From Halomicrobium katesii DSM 19301 (lineage in GTDB: Archaea > Halobacteriota > Halobacteria > Halobacteriales > Haloarculaceae), in NCBI RefSeq assembly GCF_000379085.1, contig NZ_KB905378.1, positions 78,109 to 142,108 of the forward strand: a stretch of 64,000 nucleotides of DNA, written 5' to 3'. This document shows, one piece after another, positions 7,387 through 16,459 of this stretch (the stretch's first letter is position 1; every line of letters begins with the position of its first letter). The notes under the pieces are model-generated. The model ran no database searches. It saw only the letters and a program-made list of their open reading frames with translations, and had not been told where the DNA came from. Both the position numbers and the translations under genes were made by a program.

Positions 7387-8817
7387 ATGCCCTCAAGCTG
7401 GCGGTATCGAATCCTCTCAGTTGGCGGGGCAACTGCGATCACCGCACTCGCTGTCTTCGTAGCGAACACGCCGTTGGCGCAATCACTTCTCACTGCACTG
7501 CCGATACTAAGCAACCTCCAGACACAGACCTATACCAGCGACGCGATCCTCGACGAGATTCTGGTGACACTCGTCATCATTCTCGCTGTCATCTGGCCAC
7601 TGTTCAAACCCCAGCCACGCCGAATCCTCGACACGATTTCGCTCATTCACAAGCGCGTCTTCATCGGCACGACCGCGCTGGCCACCATCGGATACTTCGA
7701 TTGGTCGACGCGGCTTCCCCGGACGACGCTCATCCTCACGAGTGGACTGCTCGTCGTCCTCCTGCCGATCTGGTTCGTTTCGATCCGACGACGGCCACGG
7801 ACCTCGACCCGGGCAGTCATCGTCGGTGACGACTACGAGGCGATGAATCTGATACAGGAAGCGATCGACCTGCCGATCCTCGGGTACGTTTCTCCGCCGA
7901 GTATCGAACTGCAGGACGAGCGAGCGATGCGGAGACAGGCACCCGACGGTGGCAGAGAAGAGGTCGGCGCACTCCCGCGACTAGGTGGTCTCTCCCGGCT
8001 TGACGAGGTGCTCGTCGCTCACGACATCGACACCGTCTTACTCGGATTCAATCGGCCTGATCGAGAGGAGTTCTTCGGTACGCTCGTCGAGTGTCACGAA
8101 CACGGCGTCCGTGCGAAGGTCCATCGGGACCACGCGGATAGCGTCCTCGTCTCGGATTCTGTCGGCGGCGAACTGGTGGACACGGACCTGGAGCCCTGGG
8201 ACTGGCAGGACTACATGCTCAAACGGCTGTTCGACTTCTTCTTCGCCGCGACCGGACTGTTCGTGCTCTCGCCGGTCATTCTGGTCATCGCGATCGCCAT
8301 CAAAATCGACTCACCGGGACCAGTCCTCTACAGTCAGCGCCGTACAGCGGAGTTTGGCGTGCGGTTCAATATCTACAAGTTCCGGAGTATGGTGACGAAT
8401 GCCGAGGTGAACACGGGAGTGAAGCTCAGCGAGGAGGACGCTGGTGGCGTCGATCCACGCGTGACGCGGGTCGGACGAATCCTCCGGAAAACCCACCTCG
8501 ACGAGATCCCCCAGCTCTGGCCCGTCCTCGTTGGCGATATGAGCGTCGTCGGACCACGGCCCGAACGACCGGAACTCGACAGTGACATCGAGACGACGGT
8601 CGACGAGTGGCGGAGTCGGTGGTTCGTCAAGCCCGGATTGACCGGTCTCGCACAGATCAACAACATCACTGGCTACGAGCCACAGAAGAAGATCCGGTAC
8701 GACATCGAGTACATCCGCAAGCAGTCGTTCTGGTTCGACCTGAAGATCGTCACGAGGCAATTGTACCAGGTCGGCATTGACATGGTCAGGCTGCTGTTCG
8801 GTCGGTCGGACGACTGA
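7387..8817 (+). CDS. Polyprenyl-phosphate sugar-1-phosphate transferase (initiating enzyme)
   Basis: A 476-residue membrane protein that should move a sugar 1-phosphate from a nucleotide sugar to dolichyl/polyprenyl phosphate, the first step of the lipid-linked glycan. The N-terminal 140 residues hold about four membrane helices; a Rossmann-like middle part (RAVIVGDDYEAMNLIQ) follows. The C-terminal 200 residues are the bacterial-sugar-transferase domain: KRLFDFFFAATGLFVLSP, SPGPVLYSQ, YKFRSM, KTHLDEIPQLWPVLVGDMS and VGPRPERPE. The length and layout are those of the WbaP/WcaJ family. The start at 7387 is preferred from the TATA-like box at 7354. The next genes are convergent, so it is transcribed alone. 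Confidence 0.92.
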   Translation: MPSSWRYRILSVGGATAITALAVFVANTPLAQSLLTALPILSNLQTQTYTSDAILDEILVTLVIILAVIWPLFKPQPRRILDTISLIHKRVFIGTTALATIGYFDWSTRLPRTTLILTSGLLVVLLPIWFVSIRRRPRTSTRAVIVGDDYEAMNLIQEAIDLPILGYVSPPSIELQDERAMRRQAPDGGREEVGALPRLGGLSRLDEVLVAHDIDTVLLGFNRPDREEFFGTLVECHEHGVRAKVHRDHADSVLVSDSVGGELVDTDLEPWDWQDYMLKRLFDFFFAATGLFVLSPVILVIAIAIKIDSPGPVLYSQRRTAEFGVRFNIYKFRSMVTNAEVNTGVKLSEEDAGGVDPRVTRVGRILRKTHLDEIPQLWPVLVGDMSVVGPRPERPELDSDIETTVDEWRSRWFVKPGLTGLAQINNITGYEPQKKIRYDIEYIRKQSFWFDLKIVTRQLYQVGIDMVRLLFGRSDD

Positions 8818-8863
8818 TTCGAACAGCCTGACCGAATCACAACAGTGGTTACCCGGTGAACTG

Positions 8864-10984
8864 TTACCTCTCAACGGGCACCGGTTTGTTCGACGTGATC
8901 GACTCCCGCAGTGCGAACGTCGTCTCCGACGTCGTGACGATTTCGTCGATCGGAATTGGGGACGGATCGCCGTCGGTGATCGCCCGGTTGAACGCCCGGA
9001 ACTCCGCTTCGAACCCCTTGTCTTGGTTCAGGCCGAATCGACCGGTTTTGAAATTATCGATGGTCGCGGCAGCGCCACCGTTGAACACCTCGATCTGCTC
9101 TTTCGCGAGCGAGCGATCTCCCAGTGTAGTGTAGGTAATCGTCCCGGTCGAGCCGTCGTCGAACTCGACTGTCGCCTGCAGGTTCTGTCTCGTCGGGGCG
9201 TCGTCCGTGTTCGGGCCACAGGCGTACACTCTGGTCGGGGCCGTCTCGGTGAGATATTGCATGAGATCGACGAAGTGGCAGACCTCCCCGATGATCCGGC
9301 CCCCGCCGACGTCCGGGTCAAGCGTCCAGTGATCGTCCGGAATGGTATCGGCATTGACCCGGTACTGTACCATCGATGGCGTCGTCGCGGAAGCCATCTT
9401 CTGTTTGATGTCTCGCACTGGCTTCGAGAACCGACGGTTGTAGCCGACCATCAGGCGGCCGTCGGACTGCTGTTCGATGGATGCCAGTTCGCCGAGCGCT
9501 GCCCTCGTCAGGGCAGGCGGTTTCTCCACGTGAACGTCTTTCCCTTCCTCCAGTGCACGGCCTGCGATTTCTGCGTGGAGGTTGTGCCGCGTTGCGACGA
9601 CCACGACGTCGATGTCGTCGTCCTGAATGATCTCTTCGTAATCTGTCGTCGCGTATCGGGCGTCGTACTTTTCCGCGACCGCAGCGGAACTCGTGCCCGT
9701 CGCGGAGGCGACTGCATCGATCGTGTAGCCATCGAGGTCGGAGATCACCGGTAAGAGGACTGTCGTGGCGAAGTTGCCCGCACCGACGATGCCAAGGGAC
9801 AACGTCCCTGCCGCTGTCCGCTTCGAACGGGACCGATCGTAGCGTCGGGATCTCTCCGTGTCGGTCGAACGCTGATCGTATTCGAAAACGATGCCGGTGT
9901 AATCGCTTCCATTCAGAATGAGGTCGTATGCGTCGAGCGCTTCGTCGAATGGGAACGTGTGCGTGACGAGGTCATCGACCGCGGTATCCTCCTGTTCCAG
10001 AAGCCTCAAGAACTCCGCCATGTTCCGATTTTCGGTCCAGCGGACGTACTTGATCGGATAGTCGAGCCCGACCTCTTCGTAGGTCCGATCGTAGCGGCCC
10101 GGCCCGTACGATCGAGAGAGGCGGACGTCGAGTTCCTTCTCGTAATACTCGTCCCGCGGCACGTCCATCCCGACATCGCCGACGACCGAAATTCGACCCT
10201 GTTCCCTGGAGATCGCTCCGGCCAGCGTGATCGGTTGGTTGGAGTCTGTTGCTGCGGTGATGATAACGCCATCGACACCATCCGAAGCGCTGAATTCAGT
10301 CGCCATCTGCTTCACGTCGTCTCGATCGATCACTGCACCGGCGGTCAGTTCGTCGGCGTTCTCGACGGCGGTCTCGTCGATATCGATACCGAGTGTCGGG
10401 TGGCCGTACGCATCGAGTATCTTGGCCGTCAGCCTCCCGACGAGGCCGAGTCCGATGATCGCGATCCGTTCGCCCGGTGTCGGTTCGAGCCGCCGCACGC
10501 CCTGCATCGCGATGGCTCCGACAGTGGTGAACGCAGCGTCGAGAAGCGAGACCGTTTCCGGAACCGGTGTACAGAGATTCGCCGGGATCACGTTGATCTC
10601 GCTGTGCGTTGCGTATCCCGCCCCGCCACAGGCGACTTTCTCACCGACAGCGATGTCCGTCACGTCATCTCCCGTCGCGATCACTTCGCCAGCACAACTG
10701 TACCCCAGCGGTATCGGTTCCTCAAGGCGGCTCCGCACTGATCGATACGTCGAGCGGAGGCCGTCGTTTCGGGCTTTCGTCACTACCTCCTTTACCAGAT
10801 CGGGCCGCTCTTTCGCTTTCCCGACGAGGCTCTTCTTCGCAAGGTTGATCATCGACTTCTCTGTCCCGGCACTGACAAGAGAGTAGCGAGTGTCGACTAA
10901 AACCATACCCGGCTGTACCTGGGGCTCGGGGATCTCGTTCAGTGTTAGTTTCCCGCTTTCGAAGCTCTGCTGCAGCTGTCGCAT
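8864..10984 (-). CDS. Zinc-type alcohol dehydrogenase / Gfo-Idh-MocA fusion oxidoreductase
   Basis: A 706-residue two-domain enzyme. Residues 1-350 are a medium-chain dehydrogenase (LGYSCAGEVIATG, IGLGLVGRLTAKIL Rossmann motif); residues about 395-706 are a Gfo/Idh/MocA NAD(P)-dependent oxidoreductase (LGIVGAGNFA, HVEKPPALT, VGGGRIIGEVCHFVDL). This fusion is known as a recurrent partner of heparinase II/III-like genes in polysaccharide clusters of bacteria and archaea, and that partner is directly upstream here (6 bases). It is the last gene of the operon 15121-8864 (wecB, wecC, heparinase-like, fusion). The substrate is unknown; oxidation and reduction of a glycan sugar is the natural inference. 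Confidence 0.88.
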   Translation of the reverse strand: MRQLQQSFESGKLTLNEIPEPQVQPGMVLVDTRYSLVSAGTEKSMINLAKKSLVGKAKERPDLVKEVVTKARNDGLRSTYRSVRSRLEEPIPLGYSCAGEVIATGDDVTDIAVGEKVACGGAGYATHSEINVIPANLCTPVPETVSLLDAAFTTVGAIAMQGVRRLEPTPGERIAIIGLGLVGRLTAKILDAYGHPTLGIDIDETAVENADELTAGAVIDRDDVKQMATEFSASDGVDGVIITAATDSNQPITLAGAISREQGRISVVGDVGMDVPRDEYYEKELDVRLSRSYGPGRYDRTYEEVGLDYPIKYVRWTENRNMAEFLRLLEQEDTAVDDLVTHTFPFDEALDAYDLILNGSDYTGIVFEYDQRSTDTERSRRYDRSRSKRTAAGTLSLGIVGAGNFATTVLLPVISDLDGYTIDAVASATGTSSAAVAEKYDARYATTDYEEIIQDDDIDVVVVATRHNLHAEIAGRALEEGKDVHVEKPPALTRAALGELASIEQQSDGRLMVGYNRRFSKPVRDIKQKMASATTPSMVQYRVNADTIPDDHWTLDPDVGGGRIIGEVCHFVDLMQYLTETAPTRVYACGPNTDDAPTRQNLQATVEFDDGSTGTITYTTLGDRSLAKEQIEVFNGGAAATIDNFKTGRFGLNQDKGFEAEFRAFNRAITDGDPSPIPIDEIVTTSETTFALRESITSNKPVPVER

Positions 10985-10990
10985 TGGCTG

Positions 10991-12766
10991 CTATTTATCG
11001 CTCTGTGGTTTTTGCTTTGCCATTTCTGGTACAAGCGTGTACCCCATCGTTCCACCGTGTGTCCGTGAGAAGGTGATCACGTCACGCGATCGCTCCCTGC
11101 CGTACTCGGGGAAGTAGGGCGCCGTCTCAACGGTGACCTCCTCGGCACCGACGGCGACGACCCGCAAGCAGTCTGTCCCCTCGTCATCACGGACTGTGAC
11201 TTCTGTGCTGTCGACTGTGGCCTGATAGGCCGGGTGCAGGTGTAGCCGGCTCTGCCACGGCCGCTCGGTGGCCCCGATTTCGTCCTCGATACGCCACTCG
11301 TCGTCTGTTGCCGTGACCGATCTCGAATGTCGGTATCTGTGTCGGCCGATCCCTTTTACGGTGTAGGTCATGGTGAGGGTACTACCCGTCTCTGTCGTCG
11401 TGTAGTCGATCTCCGGGTCGATACGGCCACAGAAGTGAAAGGAGCTCCCGAACTGAGCAGGCTCCGATCCAGCGACCTGGACCGTATTGTGCGAGCGAAC
11501 ACTCCGCGCCTGATCGCGACGATGCCCGCTCGCGTATTCGTACACACCGGTGTCGGTCAGGACCCGTGTACCGCCGACCCACCCACAGATTTGTCCGGGG
11601 TGCGCGTGGGCGTGCCCGGGAACGCTCGGCACTGCGAGCTCACTTGCGACGACGAGCAGTTTGGTCTCGCCGCTACCGAGCCAGTAGAACCCGGACGCGT
11701 CACTCTGACACTGAGCTGGATCGGTATCGATACCGGTCCTGTCAGCGTACGTGAGAAACTCTTCTATCGGGAGCGCTTCGCCGAAGACTGAATCGTTCAC
11801 CAGTGGTATCCGCCCGTCGGGTGGCCGTATCCGAGCTGCGAACTGGGCCCCGCTCCAGGCCGTCCGTCGGATCACCTCGTTCGGTTCGCCGTGGCGGCGA
11901 AGGATGTCGGCAGCACTCAGGTACCGTTGCGAGACGAGCAGGTGATACATCGGGCTCCGCTCGTAGTGTCCACCGTCCGCAAAGAACTGACGCTCCCCGC
12001 ACCGTTCCAGGATCGTCGTTCCCTGTCGGCGCCACGTCGGAATGCCAGCGTACACGCCCGCCAGTAGGAGCGCGATCCCGTTCTCGACGAGATGGTTTCC
12101 GCCGACACCGTATTCGACATTGCTGGCCAGAAATGCGGCGTTCTTCGCTACGAACTGCTCGATTTCGTGCTCGAATGGATCGGACAACCGATCCTCCAGC
12201 CACGCGTGGTACCGGATCCAGTGACAGAGGCGGAGCGAGACTGCGTGTGGCATCCACTCCCGTCGTAGGTACCCCGCCGTGGCTCCGATCGGGTGACCGC
12301 TGTTCCATTCGGCGAGCCAGGACCGGTGGACCTCGAGTGCGGACTCCGGAACAGCAGTTGGGCTGTCGTACCCGAGCCACACCCATTTGAGGTGTTCGAA
12401 TCCCCAGCATTTCAGCTTCCACAAGAGAGACTGCGACGCCGCCGCCTGCGCGGACCCAGTGACCTCTGCGCCCGTTCCGAACGACACCGTCTCATTAAGG
12501 AACGTCACCGTTCCCGTCTCCGCTTTCTCCGCTCTCGTTTTGAGAGCGTCGCGGCGCTGTGTGGTACTCTCGCGCAACTCCTCGAGGTTCGCGCGTATCG
12601 CGGCCGTCTCTCTCCGTACGTCTGGCCGATTCGCTTCGTATCGGGCTTCGAAATCGATCGGTAGTTTCGGTAGGACGTTCGACTTCGCTGTTCGTCGAGC
12701 GATCCCCAGCAGTTGTCTGGGTTGCTTGTTGACCGCTGTCCCGAACAGTGCCAGGTAGTTCGCCAT
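10991..12766 (-). CDS. Heparinase II/III family protein
   Basis: A 591-residue protein with an all-helical N-terminal part (alginate-lyase-like toroid) and a beta-sandwich C-terminal heparinase II/III domain. Visible conserved pieces are YGVGGNHLVENGIALLLAG, DGGHYERSPMYH, HAHAHPGQICGWVGG and RSHNTVQV, which hold the His and Asn residues of the family. There is no signal peptide, so it is probably cytoplasmic and not a scavenging lyase. The ATG at 12766 is chosen because it lies 10 bases after the wecC stop; an earlier in-frame codon would overlap wecC. It is coupled to the downstream ADH-Gfo/Idh fusion. Confidence 0.87.
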   Translation of the reverse strand: MANYLALFGTAVNKQPRQLLGIARRTAKSNVLPKLPIDFEARYEANRPDVRRETAAIRANLEELRESTTQRRDALKTRAEKAETGTVTFLNETVSFGTGAEVTGSAQAAASQSLLWKLKCWGFEHLKWVWLGYDSPTAVPESALEVHRSWLAEWNSGHPIGATAGYLRREWMPHAVSLRLCHWIRYHAWLEDRLSDPFEHEIEQFVAKNAAFLASNVEYGVGGNHLVENGIALLLAGVYAGIPTWRRQGTTILERCGERQFFADGGHYERSPMYHLLVSQRYLSAADILRRHGEPNEVIRRTAWSGAQFAARIRPPDGRIPLVNDSVFGEALPIEEFLTYADRTGIDTDPAQCQSDASGFYWLGSGETKLLVVASELAVPSVPGHAHAHPGQICGWVGGTRVLTDTGVYEYASGHRRDQARSVRSHNTVQVAGSEPAQFGSSFHFCGRIDPEIDYTTTETGSTLTMTYTVKGIGRHRYRHSRSVTATDDEWRIEDEIGATERPWQSRLHLHPAYQATVDSTEVTVRDDEGTDCLRVVAVGAEEVTVETAPYFPEYGRERSRDVITFSRTHGGTMGYTLVPEMAKQKPQSDK

Positions 12767-12776
12767 GGCGATCCGA

Positions 12777-14036
12777 TCAGAGCTGATACACGTCGAAGCC
12801 AGCCGTCTCCCAGTGGTCACTGTTGATCAGGCCGCGCGTGTCCAACACGACCTGCTCGCCCATCAGACGCTCGAAGCGTTCCGGTGAGAGGGCGCTGTAC
12901 ACCGGATGGTCAGTGACGATGACCGCTGCATCACTTCCCTTCACTGCGGTTTCTAACTCTTGAATGTCGAATTCACCGTCTGTGACGTGCGGATCTGTTA
13001 ACCGTACGTCTTCGACTCCCTCTTCGACGAGCAGGTCGCGCAGTGCGAGTGACGGGCTCTGGCGCGTATCTGCGATACCCCCCTTGTAAGCGACGCCGAG
13101 CAGCGCGACGGACGCCTCCGAGAGATCGTCGAGCGCCGCAGAGAGCAAATTCAGAACGAACAGAGGCATATCGTCGTTGACCTGACGCGCCGTCTCGATC
13201 AACATCGGAATGTCGTTCCCGTGCCCCAGAAAGAGCGGATCGATGGGGATACAGTGGCCACCCACTCCGGGACCGGGGCTGAGAATGTCCACCCTCGGAT
13301 GATTGTTCGCCAGTGAGATAGCGTCCCTGGCATCGATCTCGAACTCGTGTGCCAGCTTCGCGATCTCGTTGGCGAAGGCGATGTTGACGTCACGCGACGC
13401 GTTCTGGATTAGCTTGACGAACTCTGCCGTCGTGGCATCTGTCACTCGCACGTCGCCCGTGACGAACGACTTGTACAGGGACACGACCGGTGCTGGATCC
13501 GTGTCCCCGACGAATCCGACAATCCGGTCGTTGTTTCTCAGTTCGGCGAGGGTGTTCCCCGGGAGGATCGTTTCTGGACTGTACGCGAGCCTGACCTCTG
13601 ACGGCACTGCGAACCTGTGCTCTTCGATCAGGTCCCGTAATCGATTCGCGGTCGTTCCCGGTGGCACCGTGGATTCCAGAACGACGGTATCTCCCTGGCG
13701 AAGGATCGGTCCGAGTGCCTCACCTGCCGCTTCGACGTACGAGAGGTTCGTCCGATCCAGTGCTTGATCGTACGGCGTCGGGACACAGATGAGATGGAAA
13801 TCGGCGGCACGAGGTCCATCGGTCACTTCGAGTCCATCACGCAGAGCCCTGGAGACAAATTCCTCGACAGCCGCTTCGTCGAAGTCGATCTCGCCGTCGC
13901 GTAGTGCAGCGCGTTTCTCTGGGTCAGCGTCGTATCCGTAGACGGTGTACCCGCTGTTCGTGAGGATCGCTGCTGTCGGGAGGCCAACATATCCGAGCCC
14001 GTGGACACAGACCGTCGATTCGGCGGATTCCGTCAT
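12777..14036 (-). CDS. wecC: UDP-N-acetyl-D-mannosamine dehydrogenase
   Basis: A 419-residue member of the UDP-glucose/GDP-mannose dehydrogenase family that oxidises UDP-ManNAc at C6 twice, giving UDP-ManNAcA with NAD+. Motifs: N-terminal Rossmann CVHGLGYVGLPTAA, substrate part LESTVPPGTT, catalytic cysteine in PGPGVGGHCIPIDPLF, and the C-terminal block LGVAYKGGIADTRQSPS. Its ATG overlaps the stop of wecB by 4 bases, so translation is probably coupled. Pairing with wecB directly upstream is what makes the ManNAc substrate likely; UDP-glucose or UDP-GlcNAc remain alternatives. Confidence 0.9.
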   Translation of the reverse strand: MTESAESTVCVHGLGYVGLPTAAILTNSGYTVYGYDADPEKRAALRDGEIDFDEAAVEEFVSRALRDGLEVTDGPRAADFHLICVPTPYDQALDRTNLSYVEAAGEALGPILRQGDTVVLESTVPPGTTANRLRDLIEEHRFAVPSEVRLAYSPETILPGNTLAELRNNDRIVGFVGDTDPAPVVSLYKSFVTGDVRVTDATTAEFVKLIQNASRDVNIAFANEIAKLAHEFEIDARDAISLANNHPRVDILSPGPGVGGHCIPIDPLFLGHGNDIPMLIETARQVNDDMPLFVLNLLSAALDDLSEASVALLGVAYKGGIADTRQSPSLALRDLLVEEGVEDVRLTDPHVTDGEFDIQELETAVKGSDAAVIVTDHPVYSALSPERFERLMGEQVVLDTRGLINSDHWETAGFDVYQL

Positions 14037-15121
14037 CGCGGGCGTACCTCCTCAACGATCTTCTCGGCCGCCGTTCCGTCTCCGAAGGGATTGTCCCAGT
14101 CTTCCTGGATATCGATCATCGCATCGGCGGCCGCAGCGATATCGTCCGGATCGACACCGGCCACTCGATTCGCCCCGACCGTCACCGTTTCCGGGCGTTC
14201 CGTGTTGTCCCGTAGGGTGACACAGGGCATCCCGAGAATACAGGCCTCCTCCTGCACGCCGCCCGAGTCAGTGAAGATCAGCGTCGCGTCGTCTTCGAGC
14301 ACGAGAAAGTCGAGGAACGGCTGTGGTTCGATCAGCGTGATCACTTCCGGAACCTCCACGCCGGAGTCGGCGAGCTGGCTCTCCGCCCGCGGATGGATCG
14401 GATAGACGACCGTCAAATCGTGCTCTCGGGCGCTCCGTGCCACACCCTCCAGTAGCGATTTGAGCCGGTCTTCGTCGTCGACGTTTTTGGCACGGTGTGC
14501 CGTCAACAGTGCGTAGCGTTGGTCGAGATCGAGGGTCTCGTGGACTGAACTTTGCCGGTGAGCGAGCTCGACGTGTTGGGTCACGGCATCGACGATCGTG
14601 TTCCCGGTGACTGTAATCCGATCGTCGGGGATATTTTCCTCGCGCAGGTGCTCCCGAGCCGATTCTGTTGGTGGGAACAGATATTCTGCCGCGTGATCGG
14701 TGAGTCGTCTGTTGATCTCTTCTGGCATCTCGCGGTCGAAGCTCCGAAGGCCGGCCTCGATGTGGGCGAGATCGACCGCCGGCAATTTGCTCGTCGCGAT
14801 TGCACCAGCGAGGACCGAATTCGTGTCGCCCTGGACCAGCACCGTCTCCGGTCGCGTTTCCGTGAGAACCGTCTCGATCTCGGCGATCATCTCTCCCGTC
14901 TGTTGTCCGTGTGATTGCGAGCCGACTTCAAGATTGTATTCCGGGATCGGCAGATTCAGCTGGTCGAAGAAGATACTGTCGAGGCTGTCGGAATAATGCT
15001 GGCCCGTGTGTATCTGGATATAAGAGATATCTCGGTTTTCACACGCCCGCAAGACCGGTGCGAGCTTGATAATTTCCGGCCGCGTTCCGAAAACAAATGC
15101 AATGGTCGGGTTCTGTTCCAT
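14033..15121 (-). CDS. wecB: UDP-N-acetylglucosamine 2-epimerase (non-hydrolysing)
   Basis: A 362-residue GT-B fold epimerase converting UDP-GlcNAc to UDP-ManNAc. All family motifs are present: FGTRPEIIKLAPV at the N-terminus, TGQHYS, VQGDTNSVLAGA, HIEAGLRSFDREMPEE, LLTAHRAKN, TDSGGVQEEA and RPETVTVGAN. Length is normal. It is the first gene of the operon with wecC, the heparinase-like gene and the oxidoreductase fusion. Together with wecC it supplies UDP-ManNAcA to a glycosyltransferase of the region. Confidence 0.93.
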   Translation of the reverse strand: MEQNPTIAFVFGTRPEIIKLAPVLRACENRDISYIQIHTGQHYSDSLDSIFFDQLNLPIPEYNLEVGSQSHGQQTGEMIAEIETVLTETRPETVLVQGDTNSVLAGAIATSKLPAVDLAHIEAGLRSFDREMPEEINRRLTDHAAEYLFPPTESAREHLREENIPDDRITVTGNTIVDAVTQHVELAHRQSSVHETLDLDQRYALLTAHRAKNVDDEDRLKSLLEGVARSAREHDLTVVYPIHPRAESQLADSGVEVPEVITLIEPQPFLDFLVLEDDATLIFTDSGGVQEEACILGMPCVTLRDNTERPETVTVGANRVAGVDPDDIAAAADAMIDIQEDWDNPFGDGTAAEKIVEEVRPR

Positions 15122-15166
15122 ACAGTATGCCCCATGCTTACGGGTGAGAGGATTTAGCTCTGATCG

Positions 15167-16417
15167 TTACGTTGCGACCTGTTCGATGTTCTCGCGGTAC
15201 TCTCTCGCGATGGTATCCCACGAAAACTCTCGTTTGACGAACGAATAGCCGTTCTTCCCGAACTGTTCCCGTGCTTCCGGATCGTCCGCGAGCAGTCTCG
15301 TCGCTTCGACTAACTCGCCCGGATCTCCGGGCGATATCGGGAGTCCAGCGCCCGCTTCCGTTACGATACGGGCTGCCTCCCCCTCGACCCCCAGCACGAT
15401 CGGTAGGCTCGCGGCCATCGATTCGAACATTTTGGACGGGATCACCGTCCGAAATAGTTCTCTGTCCTTGAGATGCACCAACGAAGCGTCGGAGAGCGCC
15501 TGCACTTTCGGAACGTCCTCCTTGGGGCGGCGACCGGTGAACACGACATTGTCGAGTCCGCGCCGCTTCGCTTGCTGCTGTAGTCGGTCCATTTCCGATC
15601 CGTACCCTACCAAGACGAATCGTATCCGCTCGTCGTCCACAAGTCGGTCTGCCGCATCGAGCACGACTTCGAGGCCGTGGGTCCGTCCGATCGTTCCGAC
15701 GTAGGAGATGACGAACTCGGCATCGAACGCTGCACGCACCTCGTCGTCGAGAGAGTCTGTGGCCGAGTTGGTCTCGAAAAATTCGGTATCGACCCCGTTC
15801 GGGTGATACCAGAGCCGGTCGGAATCGACACCGGCCTCGGTGAGCGTCTCGTTGAACTCCCGCGACACCGTCACGACTCGATCCGCAGTGCGGTACACGA
15901 AGTTGACCGTTTTTTCGATTCCCCATAACGCGATCCCGTTGTCGAAATCGCCGACCGATTGGATCGTTTCCGGCCACAGATCCCGAACCTCGAAGATTAC
16001 TGCTGCACCACGAAGACGGCCGACTGCCAGCGCGCTGACCCCGATCAGTGGTTGCGGGCTGGTAGCGATGACCGCATCGGGCGAGTCGTCGACCCAGATA
16101 CCGGCACAGGTCGCCGCCAGCATGAACCAGACGAATTTGAGGATTCGTCGGAGCGTCTCCGCGTTCGATGCCGGGATGGTTTTCATCATCACGATGTCGA
16201 CGCCGTCGCGCGACTCCGTCTGCACCCACGAGTTGTCGTAGCCCTCGAACAGTTCTCCCTCCGGATAGTCCGGCGCCGACGTGATGACTGTGATATCGTG
16301 CTCGGCATCGGCCCAGCGGCGGGTCAATTCGTTCACTCGGGTCGCTGGTGCACCCGTTTCAGGCGGATAGTACTGTGTAATATAAAATATGGAATTCGTA
16401 GATTTCGACGAAGTCAT
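15167..16417 (-). CDS. Glycosyltransferase family 4 protein, WbuB-like
   Basis: A 416-residue GT-B enzyme. The N-terminus has ITQYYPPETGAPATRVNEL, typical of the WbuB-like subgroup (fucosamine/amino-sugar transferases). VSYVGTIGRTHGL-like sequence (VISYVGTIGRTHGLEVVL) marks the donor domain and VIPSKMFESMAASLPIVLG replaces the usual E-x7-E site in the way this subgroup does. EVRDLWPETIQSVG is another subgroup hallmark. It lies 45 bases upstream of wecB in the same direction, so a ManNAcA or another N-acetylated donor is a reasonable guess. Confidence 0.87.
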   Translation of the reverse strand: MTSSKSTNSIFYITQYYPPETGAPATRVNELTRRWADAEHDITVITSAPDYPEGELFEGYDNSWVQTESRDGVDIVMMKTIPASNAETLRRILKFVWFMLAATCAGIWVDDSPDAVIATSPQPLIGVSALAVGRLRGAAVIFEVRDLWPETIQSVGDFDNGIALWGIEKTVNFVYRTADRVVTVSREFNETLTEAGVDSDRLWYHPNGVDTEFFETNSATDSLDDEVRAAFDAEFVISYVGTIGRTHGLEVVLDAADRLVDDERIRFVLVGYGSEMDRLQQQAKRRGLDNVVFTGRRPKEDVPKVQALSDASLVHLKDRELFRTVIPSKMFESMAASLPIVLGVEGEAARIVTEAGAGLPISPGDPGELVEATRLLADDPEAREQFGKNGYSFVKREFSWDTIAREYRENIEQVAT

Positions 16418-16459
16418 TCTCTGTCTGTACCCGTCCGCATGGTCATCGTTCTCTTGTAA

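Noticed and set aside
8777-9754. Plus-strand frame of 325 codons opposite the oxidoreductase fusion
   Set aside because: The minus-strand protein has intact Rossmann and EKP motifs; the plus frame has no motif.
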